Below, piece by piece: positions 8,671 through 15,922 of a stretch of 64,000 nucleotides of DNA. The position numbers and the translations under genes were made by a program. How positions within the stretch are numbered: position 1 is the first letter of the stretch; each line of letters begins with the position of its first letter. The notes under the pieces are model-generated. The model saw nothing but the letters and a program-made list of their open reading frames with translations, was not told the origin of the DNA and made no database searches. This stretch comes from CAXBCP01 sp963977005 (GTDB lineage Bacteria; Pseudomonadota; Alphaproteobacteria; MPNO01; UBA830), in the NCBI GenBank assembly GCA_963977005.1, contig CAXBMQ010000008.1, positions 137,653 through 201,652 on the forward strand. The letters run 5' to 3'.

Positions 8671-9108
8671 ATGATTTGCAAGAACGTGGTGGAAGACTAT
8701 TTCGACCGGCACCATCTGTCCCCTCTCCCTTTAGGGGGAGGGGTAGGGAGGGGGCAACTCTTGACGCGGATTGAAAAAGCCCGGGAATTGCGCCGCAATC
8801 AAACGCCGTCGGAAACGCTCGTCTGGTCGGCGCTACGTCGTCGGCAGCTGGATGGCCATCATTTCCGGCGCCAGTATCCGAGAGGCCCGTATATCTTCGA
8901 TTTTGTATGTCTGGCGGCCAAACTAGTGGTCGAAATTGACGGTCCGTCGCACGATCAAACTGTCGAGTACGACAGTGAACGGACCCGGTACATGGAGCAT
9001 TTGGGGTTCAAAGTCATCCGTTTTTCAAATGAGGATGTTCGCCGAAACCTCCAAGGTGTCGCCGAAACAATTCGGCAGGTGCTGAATGGTGAAATGGAGG
9101 AAAGATAA
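8671..9108 (+). CDS. DUF559 (VSR-like) endonuclease-domain protein inside the hydroxylase operon
   Basis: The core from about LTRIEKARELRRNQTPSE to the end is a DUF559 domain: LVWSALRRRQLDGHHFRRQ, then FDFVCLAAKLVVEIDGPSH with acidic residues of the PD-(D/E)xK/very-short-patch-repair nuclease fold, and VIRFSNEDV. The role is unknown; DNA binding or cleavage is assumed from the fold. The N-terminal residues LSPLPLGGGVGRGQ are a translation of the GC-rich palindrome at 8720-8754. Either the gene took over that repeat, or true translation starts after it, at TTG 8761 with GGAGGGGG as ribosome site. The ATG at 8671 is the most conventional start. It sits between the small and large subunit genes, interrupting an otherwise tight operon. 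Confidence 0.72.
   Translation: MICKNVVEDYFDRHHLSPLPLGGGVGRGQLLTRIEKARELRRNQTPSETLVWSALRRRQLDGHHFRRQYPRGPYIFDFVCLAAKLVVEIDGPSHDQTVEYDSERTRYMEHLGFKVIRFSNEDVRRNLQGVAETIRQVLNGEMEER
8720..8754 (+). repeat. GC-rich palindromic repeat, left copy
   Basis: CCCCTCTCCCT and AGGGGGAGGGG form an imperfect hairpin, followed by TAGGGAGGGGG. A near-identical copy in opposite orientation lies at 9123-9159 and a diverged third copy at 9193-9227. The left copy lies inside the N-terminal part of the DUF559 reading frame. Confidence 0.75.
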
Positions 9109-9122
9109 TCTCTATGGCAACA

Positions 9123-9159
9123 CCCCCCTCCCTAACCCTCCCCCCTGAGGGGAGAGGGG
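9123..9159 (-). repeat. GC-rich palindromic repeat, right inverted copy
   Basis: Read on the minus strand it starts CCCCTCTCCCC and ends GGGTTAGGGAGGGGGG, matching the left copy at 8720 at roughly 30 of 36 positions. The two copies face each other around the DUF559 gene. Confidence 0.75.
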
Positions 9160-9192
9160 ATTCTGTTTGTTGTGGGTTTACATGGATTGTTG

Positions 9193-9227
9193 CCTTTCCT
9201 TTTGAGGGAAGGGTTAAGGGAGGGGCG
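9193..9227 (+). repeat. GC-rich palindromic repeat, third diverged copy
   Basis: CCTTTCCTTTTGAGGGAAGG followed by GTTAAGGGAGGGGCG has the same layout and orientation as the left copy, with more A/T substitutions. It lies between the inverted right copy and the ribosome site of the large-subunit gene. Confidence 0.6.
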
Positions 9228-9265
9228 TTCGTCCGCTCTGAAGACGTGTTGAGGAGGATTCTCTA

Positions 9266-11590
9266 GTGGGTGCGAAAATGTTCGGCGCGCGGGTGGCGCG
9301 GCTGGAAGACCCCCGGCTGCTGACCGGCCGTGGCAGCTATACCGACGACTTTCACCTTCCGGGTATGCTCGAGGCGGCTTTCGTCCGCTCTCCGCACAGC
9401 CATGCGAAGATCAACGCCATCGATACGACAGCGGCCAAGGCGCATCCCGGCGTCGTCGCGGTCTATACCGCCGCGGACCTGCCCGACCACCTGCGCGACA
9501 CGACCGTGCCGTTCCAGGTGCCGAACCCCGCGATTTCGCAACCGTTCCAGCAGCGGCTGCTCGAAGACCGCGAGGTCTGTTTTGCAGGCGAGCCGATTGC
9601 GCTGGTGGTCGCGGATTCCCGCTATAACGCCGAAGACGCCGCGACGCTGGTCGAGATCGATTTCGATATCCTGCCCGGCGCGTCGGATTGTAAAAGCGCG
9701 CTCGATGCCGATGCGCCGATGTGCCATGCGGACTCGCCGAATAACGAAGGCGCGAAATACACCGTCGGATATGGCGATGTCGCTGACGCCTTCGCCAACG
9801 CGCATGTGACCCATCGCGAGGAATACTGGATCCACCGGGGCGGCGGGTTCGCGATCGAGAACCGCGCCGTTGTGGCCGAGTATGACGATCTGCAGGACAT
9901 GCTGACCATCTGGTCGGCGACGCAGTCGCCGTTCCTGGTGAAGCAGAACGTCGTCGACATGCTGGGCTGGGAATCCGACAAGGTGCGCGTCATCGCGCCC
10001 GATGTCGGCGGCGGGTTCGGCCCGAAGACGATCTACTATGTCGAGGAGGCGCTGATCCCGCTGGTCGCGAAGGACCTGGGCCGCCCGGTCAAATGGGTCG
10101 AGGACCGGCGCGAAAACTTCCTCGCGACGAACATGGAGCGCGACCAGTACTGGGACATGGAGATCGCCGTCGATGCCGACGGAAAGCTGCTCGGTGTCCG
10201 CGGCAGGATGATCCATGACAGCGGCGCCTACATGCCCTGGGGGATCATCTCGCCCTATATTTCGGCGACGACATTGCCGGGCCCCTACATCCTGCCGACC
10301 TATGAGCTGGAAACGCGGGTCGCGCTGACCAACAAGGTTGCGGTCACGCCGGTGCGCGGGGCGGGGCGGCCGCAGGCGGTCTTCGCGATGGAACGCCTGA
10401 TGGACCGCGCCGCCGACAAGCTCGGTATCGACCGGGTCGAGATCCGCCGGCGCAATCTGATCCCGACGGAACAGATGCCCTATGCGCTGGGTCTCATTTT
10501 CCGCGACGGCAAGCCGATGACTTACGATTCCGGCGATTACCCGAAATGCCAGGCGGAAGCCCTGCGCATCTCCGATTACGACGGGTTCCGCGCGCGTCAG
10601 GAAGCGGCGCGCGCCGAGGGCCGCCATATCGGGCTTGGTATCGCCAATTACGTCGAAGGTACCGGGCTCGGCCCCTTCGAAGGCGCGACCGTGCGCATCC
10701 AGCCATCGGGCCGTATCTGCATCTATACCGGCGGCGGCGATTCCGGGCAGGGGCACTGGACGACGCTGGCCCAGGTCTGCGCCGACAAGTTCGGCGTCGG
10801 TGTTGCCGATATCGACGTCCAGAAGGGCGATACCGGCAAGATCGCCTCCGGTGTCGGCACGTTCGCCAGCCGGATCGCGGTCAATGCCGGCTCGTCGGTG
10901 CATCTGGCAGCAACCGAGGTGCGTGAAAAGGCGCTCAAAGTCGCCGCCCACATGCTCGAAGCCGCGGAAGAAGATCTCGATATCGAAGACGGGCGCGTCG
11001 TCGTCAAAGGCTCCGACCTGTCCGTCGGCCTGTCGGAAATCGCGCGCGCCGTGCAGGGCATGCCGGGCTTTTCGCTGCCCGGCGGGGTCGAACCCGGACT
11101 GGAAGCGACCCATTATTTCTCGCCGTCGCAGTCATGCTACTGCAACGGCACCGCCGTCGTGGAAGTCGAGGTCGATCCGGCGACCGGCTGGGTCGATATC
11201 CTGAAATACTCGATGGCCCACGATTCCGGCACGCTGATCAACCCCTTCGTGGTCGACGGCCAGGTACAGGGCGCGGTGGCGCAGGGCGTCGGCAACGCGC
11301 TGCTCGAATGGATGATCTACGACGACAACGCGAATCCGGTCTCGGCGACGTTTGCCGAATATCTGCTGCCCTCGGCGCCGGAGACACCGAATGTCGGCGT
11401 CGTTCACGTGGAATCGCCGAGCCCGATAAACCCGCTCGGCGTCAAGGGGGCGGGCGAGGGCGGCACGATCCCGGCGCCTGCCGCGATCATGGCAGCGATC
11501 GAAGACGCGCTGTCGCCCTGGAACGTGGTGATATCGGGCGCGCCCATTACCCCGTCGATGATTGTCGAAAAGGTGCGGGCGGGGACCTGA
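9266..11590 (+). CDS. Molybdenum hydroxylase, large molybdopterin subunit (CoxL-like, non-CO type)
   Basis: A 774-residue xanthine-dehydrogenase-family large subunit starting at GTG with GAGGAGGA seven bases upstream. It shows the RLEDPRLLTGRGSYTDD start, GGGFGPK (about residue 250), PVRGAGRPQ where substrate-class motifs sit, and the catalytic glutamate in VKGAGEGG (Glu731). True form I CO dehydrogenases carry AYRCSFR at the class position; the GAGR form seen here marks other hydroxylases, so CO is an unlikely substrate. It presumably hydroxylates an organic, possibly aromatic or CoA-bound, substrate with molybdopterin cytosine dinucleotide. No maturation genes (coxD/E-like, MocA) are near. 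Confidence 0.9.
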   Translation: MGAKMFGARVARLEDPRLLTGRGSYTDDFHLPGMLEAAFVRSPHSHAKINAIDTTAAKAHPGVVAVYTAADLPDHLRDTTVPFQVPNPAISQPFQQRLLEDREVCFAGEPIALVVADSRYNAEDAATLVEIDFDILPGASDCKSALDADAPMCHADSPNNEGAKYTVGYGDVADAFANAHVTHREEYWIHRGGGFAIENRAVVAEYDDLQDMLTIWSATQSPFLVKQNVVDMLGWESDKVRVIAPDVGGGFGPKTIYYVEEALIPLVAKDLGRPVKWVEDRRENFLATNMERDQYWDMEIAVDADGKLLGVRGRMIHDSGAYMPWGIISPYISATTLPGPYILPTYELETRVALTNKVAVTPVRGAGRPQAVFAMERLMDRAADKLGIDRVEIRRRNLIPTEQMPYALGLIFRDGKPMTYDSGDYPKCQAEALRISDYDGFRARQEAARAEGRHIGLGIANYVEGTGLGPFEGATVRIQPSGRICIYTGGGDSGQGHWTTLAQVCADKFGVGVADIDVQKGDTGKIASGVGTFASRIAVNAGSSVHLAATEVREKALKVAAHMLEAAEEDLDIEDGRVVVKGSDLSVGLSEIARAVQGMPGFSLPGGVEPGLEATHYFSPSQSCYCNGTAVVEVEVDPATGWVDILKYSMAHDSGTLINPFVVDGQVQGAVAQGVGNALLEWMIYDDNANPVSATFAEYLLPSAPETPNVGVVHVESPSPINPLGVKGAGEGGTIPAPAAIMAAIEDALSPWNVVISGAPITPSMIVEKVRAGT

Positions 11591-11616
11591 GGCGTCAATC
11601 CACCTGAGTTTTACGC

Positions 11617-11658
11617 CCTCGGTCCCCGGATCAAGTCCGGAGCAGGCCTGTACCGAGG
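11617..11658. repeat. Extragenic three-way-junction palindrome
   Basis: An outer stem CCTCGGT/ACCGAGG encloses a hairpin CCGGA-TCAAG-TCCGG and a short AGGCCT palindrome. Sequences containing CCGGATCAAGTCCGG are common extragenic palindromes in Alphaproteobacteria. It lies just after the large-subunit gene. Confidence 0.65.
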
Positions 11659-11693
11659 GGCCACTTGTCAGTTTTACGCGTGGCCGAAGTGGG

Positions 11694-11714
11694 CCCCCGG
11701 CACAGGGCCGGGGG
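11694..11714. terminator. Strong GC hairpin, likely convergent terminator
   Basis: CCCCCGGC and GCCGGGGG form a perfect 8-bp stem with a five-base loop, followed by AATAAATA but no clear T tract. It lies between the convergent hydroxylase and NifU genes, so it may stop transcription from either side. Confidence 0.5.
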
Positions 11715-11750
11715 AATAAATAGGTGTCGGTTTTTGATCGTAATTGGCAT

Positions 11751-11766
11751 CCCGGTCTTAGCCGGG
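11751..11766. repeat. Short palindrome CCCGG-N6-CCGGG next to nifU
   Basis: The hairpin and the following CTGAAGATGACCG resemble half of a common alphaproteobacterial extragenic repeat. It lies about 17 bases downstream of the nifU-like stop codon. Confidence 0.4.
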
Positions 11767-11782
11767 CTGAAGATGACCGCGA

Positions 11783-12613
11783 TCAGGAATAATACGGCGT
11801 CACGCCGGCGGAATGGTCGGTGATATCGACGACTTCGGCAATGGACGGGACCAGTTTCTTGATCTCTACCTCGACACCCTGACGCAGGGTCGCCGAGGAT
11901 GCCGAACAGCCCTGGCAGCCGCCTTCGAGGCGGACGAAAGCGGTGTCCTTCTTCACGTCGATGAGCGAAATGTGCCCGCCATGGGCGGCGACCTGCGGGT
12001 TGATCTGGCTGTCGAGCAGTTCGAGGATCGCCTTGCCTTCCGGGGTCCGGAGACCGGGCCGGTCTTCGAGATCGATGGCGTCGCGCACGTCTTCGACTTC
12101 CGGCACGTAATGTTTCAGCATGTTCTGGATCGGCTGCATCAGCCCGTAAGCCGCCCCTTCGAAACGGAGATAGGCAATGCCGTCCTTGAAGGCCTTGAAC
12201 GTGATGTCGCCGCCGCCATCCTTCGCAGCGGGGCGGATGCGCGTATCGACGATTTCCTGAATTTCCTTCGCGGGTCCCGTCAGTTCTTCCGCCGGTGCAT
12301 CCGCGGGGGCGTCGACCGGCGCTGCGGCAGCGCTTTCATCGATAACGTCCGCGCCCGACATGAAATGCTCCATGATCGCGGCAAGAATGCGGGGGCGCAG
12401 CAAGTGCCATTCGGCATCGGCGGTCTTCGTGACCCTGATGTCATCGGCGCCGAGGGAAACACGGCTCACCGATCCGAGGTCGAAGATGCGCCGGGCCAGC
12501 GGCGATCGCGCGGCATCCGCCGCGGTGAAGTCCGCGCCGGCAGCGTAAACGTCACGACCCGGCATAAAACGGACGATTTCCGGGCTGGCGGTTTCTTCGG
12601 TCTGGATGAACAT
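11783..12613 (-). CDS. NifU-family Fe-S scaffold/carrier with a duplicated, degenerate NifU domain
   Basis: A 276-residue protein: an Nfu N-terminal domain (about 1-90, starting MFIQTEETASPEIVRFMPGR), an alanine/proline linker, then two NifU-type domains. The first (about 115-190) has the usual RIRPAAKDGGGDITFKAF and HYVPEVEDVRD but lacks CxxC; the cysteine loop is replaced by GAAYGLMQPIQN. The second (about 195-270) keeps GGCQGCSASSATL with Cys233 and Cys236, and so can bridge a [4Fe-4S] cluster in a dimer. NfuA-type proteins deliver clusters to targets such as aconitase and radical-SAM enzymes. The extra domain adds about 85 residues to the usual alphaproteobacterial length. Confidence 0.85.
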   Translation of the reverse strand: MFIQTEETASPEIVRFMPGRDVYAAGADFTAADAARSPLARRIFDLGSVSRVSLGADDIRVTKTADAEWHLLRPRILAAIMEHFMSGADVIDESAAAAPVDAPADAPAEELTGPAKEIQEIVDTRIRPAAKDGGGDITFKAFKDGIAYLRFEGAAYGLMQPIQNMLKHYVPEVEDVRDAIDLEDRPGLRTPEGKAILELLDSQINPQVAAHGGHISLIDVKKDTAFVRLEGGCQGCSASSATLRQGVEVEIKKLVPSIAEVVDITDHSAGVTPYYS

Positions 12614-12699
12614 ATTTCTAATCCGGCATTGTGTTGGTAGCGAGTCGCTAATATAGGGCGTTTTTCGTCAAAGCAAAGCGCTAAGGCGGCAGTGCGGGA

Positions 12700-13428
12700 T
12701 CAACTCGCCGGCGCGGTATATTTCTCGGCAACGTCGATCAGCAGGACCCGCGAGGGTGTTTCGGACGCGGCGATCCGGATAGCGCTTTCGTCCCGGATTT
12801 CCGCGCCGCCGCGCTGGGGAATGCCGGAATCGTTGACGGCCAGCGGACCGTCCACCGCCAGCACGTAGGCAAGCCGGCCGGGCGCGAGTTCGCGCAGGAT
12901 CGATTCCCCGCGTTGCAGGCTTGCGCCCATCACGGCCGCGTCCTGGCGGATCCGGATGAGCCCGTCGATATGGGCGGCGCCCGATGCATAGACGGTGAAC
13001 GTGCCCGGCGCGGCCGCCGGCGGCGCGATCAGGTCGGTATAATCCGGCGTCAGCCCGGCTTTTTCGGCATGGAACCACATCTGGTAGACACGGGTCGGGT
13101 CGTCGCCCGGGTTGGCTTCGGAATGCATGACCCCGCTGCCGGTCGTCATGGCCTGGACGTCGCCCATACGCAGGACGCCCCTGGCACCCGTTGTGTCCTC
13201 ATGCGCGATCGTGCCTTCGCAGACATAGGTGACGATTTCGAAGTCGCGATGTCCATGCATCGGAAAGCCGGTCTGCGGCGCGATCTGCGTGTCGGCAAGA
13301 ACCCGCATCGGGCCGAGGCCGAATAGCGGCGTGTCGGCGTTTTCGGGAGTCCCGCGGAAGTGGTCGCGGATACGAAGCCCGGGGGCGTCGACGCCGCGTA
13401 ATTTTCCGAAAGGAGCGATTCTGATCAT
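12700..13428 (-). CDS. Pirin-family bicupin
   Basis: A 242-residue protein with the pirin N-terminal cupin: FPMHGHRDFEIVTYV supplies the metal-binding histidines, and GSGVMHSEAN the third histidine and glutamate region. A weaker C-terminal cupin follows. Bacterial pirins bind Fe or similar metals and some act as quercetinases; the role here is unknown. It lies 86 bases upstream of the nifU-like gene on the same strand, so co-transcription is possible. Confidence 0.86.
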   Translation of the reverse strand: MIRIAPFGKLRGVDAPGLRIRDHFRGTPENADTPLFGLGPMRVLADTQIAPQTGFPMHGHRDFEIVTYVCEGTIAHEDTTGARGVLRMGDVQAMTTGSGVMHSEANPGDDPTRVYQMWFHAEKAGLTPDYTDLIAPPAAAPGTFTVYASGAAHIDGLIRIRQDAAVMGASLQRGESILRELAPGRLAYVLAVDGPLAVNDSGIPQRGGAEIRDESAIRIAASETPSRVLLIDVAEKYTAPAS

Positions 13429-13487
13429 GACGACGCCAAAATGCGCTAAAACGTGCCGTCAGGAAATCAAAAACCACCGGGGCCGAT

Positions 13488-13907
13488 GTGAAAGAGTTTG
13501 TCAGCGAGATAAAGGTCGAATGGGCGCATTGCGACTACGCGGGTATCGTCTTTTACCCGAATTTTTATGTCTGGTTCGATCAGGGCACGGAGCGGCTGTT
13601 CCGGGCCAACGGCCTGTCCTATGCGGCGCTCGAAGAAGAGTTCGGAATCGACGGCATGCCGCTGCTGGAAACCGGCACGACCTACAGGAATGCGAGCAAG
13701 CTGGGCGCGGATCTGATTATCACAAGCTGGATCGATGCCTGGGAGGGCAAGACCTTTGTGGTCAAACACCGGATCATGCATGCCGATGGCCGCGAAGCCC
13801 TTGAGGGATTCGAGCGGCGGATATTCGTGGTCAAGGACCGCGACTCGGAACGCGGTATCCGCGCGGTCGAGGCGCCGGACGAAATCCGGGCGCGTTTTTC
13901 CGAATGA
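13488..13907 (+). CDS. Acyl-CoA thioesterase, 4HBT hotdog family
   Basis: A 139-residue single-hotdog protein. VEWAHCDYAGIVFYPNFYVW places the catalytic aspartate at residue 16, as in Pseudomonas-type 4-hydroxybenzoyl-CoA thioesterase, and the following helix (FDQGTERLFRANGL) matches. It starts with GTG; the overlapping ATG two bases earlier is followed at once by a stop. It probably hydrolyses an aryl- or acyl-CoA, useful for recovering CoA in the aromatic pathways elsewhere in the window. Confidence 0.85.
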   Translation: MKEFVSEIKVEWAHCDYAGIVFYPNFYVWFDQGTERLFRANGLSYAALEEEFGIDGMPLLETGTTYRNASKLGADLIITSWIDAWEGKTFVVKHRIMHADGREALEGFERRIFVVKDRDSERGIRAVEAPDEIRARFSE

Positions 13908-13957
13908 CCTGCGACAGATTGGCAGGGGGGCTTGTCCCACCCCGGTGAAAAATTACA

Positions 13958-13977
13958 TTTATATCAAATGATATAAA
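13958..13977. promoter_or_regulatory. Perfect inverted repeat before nnrS
   Basis: TTTATATCA-AA-TGATATAAA has 9-bp arms and a two-base spacer, and ends 11 bases before the NnrS start. It could be an operator for an FNR/Nnr- or NsrR-like nitric-oxide or oxygen regulator, given the gene it precedes. It does not match the canonical TTGAT-N4-ATCAA box exactly. Confidence 0.5.
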
Positions 13978-13988
13978 GGGGTGCTGTG

Positions 13989-15173
13989 ATGCCGACAAAC
14001 CAGGAACGTCTTGAATGGCGGCGCGAATATGCCGGGCCGGCGTTTCTCAAGGAAGGGTTCCGCCCGCTGTTCATGGCGGCGGGTGCCTGGGCGGCGCTGG
14101 CGGCACCGCTCTGGGTGGCGGTCTGGACCGGCGTTATCGTCTATGACGGCGCGTTCGCCCCCCATGTCTGGCATGTCCACGAAATGATGTTCGGGTTTGT
14201 CGCGGCAGCGGTCGGCGGCTTTATCCTGACAGCGGTGCCCAACTGGACGGGACGTCTGCCGGTGCGCGGCGCGCCCCTGGCAGGCCTGACGCTGTTCTGG
14301 CTCGCGGGGCGGCTCGCGGTCTGGTTTTCGGACTCCATCGGCCCCGCCGCGACCGCTATCCTCGATCTTCTTTACCTCACGGCGCTCGTTGCCTGCGTTG
14401 CGAACGAGATATTTGCCGGGCGCAACTGGAAGAACGCGCCCGTCCTGCTGGCGCTTGCGCTGCTGGCCGGGGCGAACGTCCTGTTTCATCTCGATGTCGG
14501 CGGTGTCGCGCCGACGGGTGAGATCGCGATTCGTCTGTCGATTGCGGTGATGGCGATCCTCGTCGGACTCATCGGCGGGCGTGTCGTCCCGAGTTTCACC
14601 CGCAACTGGTTCAGAAAGAATGACGGGCCGGAAATCGTCGGGCCGATGCTGGGGTTCGACAGGGTCGTCCTTGCGGTTTCCGTCGTCGCGCTCGCGGTCT
14701 GGACGGCCCTCGGCGAAGGGCAGGCCGTCGGCGCCGCGCTGGCCGCTGCGGGATTGCTTCACCTCGCCCGTCTGGCGCGCTGGCGCGGCTGGGCCACGCT
14801 GGGCGAGGGGCTGGTGACAATCCTGCATGTCGGCTATCTCTGGCTGGCGGTCGGGTTGGTCCTGCTCGGTGTGTCGATGCTGCACGACGCCATGACCACG
14901 GCGGCGGCGCTGCACATGCTGACCCTCGGCGCGATGGGCACAATGACGCTCGCGGTCATGACCAGGGCGATACTCGGTCATACGGGCCGCGATCTGCATG
15001 CCGGGCCGGGGACAATCGCGATCTATGCGTTCGTCACCATCGCGATGCTGTTGCGGGTCGGATACGCATTTGCGCCGACGGTCGATCTGATCTGGGCGTC
15101 AGCCGGTTTCTGGACGGCCGCGTTCGGGCTGTTTGTGTGGATATATGCGCCGCTGACGTATCGTCCCCGGTAA
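13989..15173 (+). CDS. nnrS: NnrS family heme- and copper-binding membrane protein
   Basis: About 394 residues with around 12 hydrophobic segments and the family histidines: FLKEGFRPLF near the start, HVWHVHEMMFGF (about 57-68), FHLDVGG and HMLTLGAMGTM. NnrS proteins sit in the inner membrane and counter nitric oxide and nitrosative stress, often under Nnr or NsrR control. ATG 13989 is used; GTG 13986 is possible. A perfect 20-base inverted repeat lies just upstream. No denitrification genes are near, so it stands alone here. Confidence 0.9.
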   Translation: MPTNQERLEWRREYAGPAFLKEGFRPLFMAAGAWAALAAPLWVAVWTGVIVYDGAFAPHVWHVHEMMFGFVAAAVGGFILTAVPNWTGRLPVRGAPLAGLTLFWLAGRLAVWFSDSIGPAATAILDLLYLTALVACVANEIFAGRNWKNAPVLLALALLAGANVLFHLDVGGVAPTGEIAIRLSIAVMAILVGLIGGRVVPSFTRNWFRKNDGPEIVGPMLGFDRVVLAVSVVALAVWTALGEGQAVGAALAAAGLLHLARLARWRGWATLGEGLVTILHVGYLWLAVGLVLLGVSMLHDAMTTAAALHMLTLGAMGTMTLAVMTRAILGHTGRDLHAGPGTIAIYAFVTIAMLLRVGYAFAPTVDLIWASAGFWTAAFGLFVWIYAPLTYRPR

Positions 15174-15202
15174 GCGGGCACCCGCTGCAGACGATGAGTC
15201 CC

Positions 15203-15877
15203 TCAGAGCAGGTCGCGCTTCCAGACGGGCGGCCAGTCGCGTTCGATTTCGATCACCGAACCGTCGCTGCCCTTCATCTTCATTTTCAGCCACGCGCCTG
15301 TCCCGGCGTCGTACCAGAGATCCCGTTCGGCATCGCCCGACATCGCGTAGCGCTTCGTGCTCAGGGTCCGTTCGTCGATCGTCAGGGGCTCCATCGCGGC
15401 CCCCGAGGTACGGACATTCATCAGCACGCCGTCGGAGGAATCGATCAGCCGGGTCTGTTCGACGGTCGCCGGAGGCCAGTATGTCGACGGATAAAGGCCG
15501 AGAGGGGCAGTCAGGGTGCCCTTCGGATGGACGATGGCCAGGGCGTCGTCCGTGCGGGTGACCCGGACCTGCGACTTGCTGCCGTTATCGTCGATGTCCG
15601 CCGCATAGGCGACAAGCCGTCCGTCCTCGTAGGTCTCGACCATGTGCTTGTGATAGCGGTACAGCACGATGGCCATCAGTTTGACCTTGATGCTGTAATC
15701 GGACGTTGCGACCAGGCGCTTGCCGTCGCGTTTGAAGTCGATCCGGAGTGTCCCGATCGGGTTGCCGTTCCGTTTGACGATATAATTCGCGGTGCCCGAG
15801 TCCGCCGGCAGCGGCGCGGCGGCATGGGCCGTCACGGCAAACGCCAGCAGAACCGGCAGGATCAGGAAGCGGCGCAT
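15203..15877 (-). CDS. DUF6134-type secreted protein
   Basis: Starting at MRRFLILPVLLAF, the protein has 224 residues with a clear signal peptide cut after AHA. The mature part is a beta-rich fold seen in DUF6134/DUF3108-like periplasmic proteins: NYIVKRNGNPIGTLRIDF, YRYHKHMVETYEDGRLVAY and WPPATVEQTRL. The molecular role is unknown. A start six codons upstream (15895) is possible but would move the signal peptide inward. It converges on nnrS with a 29-base gap. Confidence 0.72.
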   Translation of the reverse strand: MRRFLILPVLLAFAVTAHAAAPLPADSGTANYIVKRNGNPIGTLRIDFKRDGKRLVATSDYSIKVKLMAIVLYRYHKHMVETYEDGRLVAYAADIDDNGSKSQVRVTRTDDALAIVHPKGTLTAPLGLYPSTYWPPATVEQTRLIDSSDGVLMNVRTSGAAMEPLTIDERTLSTKRYAMSGDAERDLWYDAGTGAWLKMKMKGSDGSVIEIERDWPPVWKRDLL

Positions 15878-15922
15878 CCCGCGGAGAATATACATCAGGG
15901 GTAACCTCTTATCGGGTCGCTC

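Noticed and set aside
8720..9227. Insertion sequence with transposase
   Set aside because: There are no transposase motifs and no target-site duplication that I can identify; only palindromic repeats and a DUF559 gene are present.
9263..11113. 616-residue open frame on the minus strand
   Set aside because: It lies opposite the molybdenum hydroxylase large subunit, whose protein shows all expected motifs. The reverse frame is arginine-, histidine- and aspartate-rich with no family features, a normal shadow in GC-rich DNA.
9266..11590. True carbon monoxide dehydrogenase
   Set aside because: The form I active-site loop AYRCSFR is absent; the sequence has the GAGR-type motif of other molybdenum hydroxylases, and the CO-specific maturation genes are missing.
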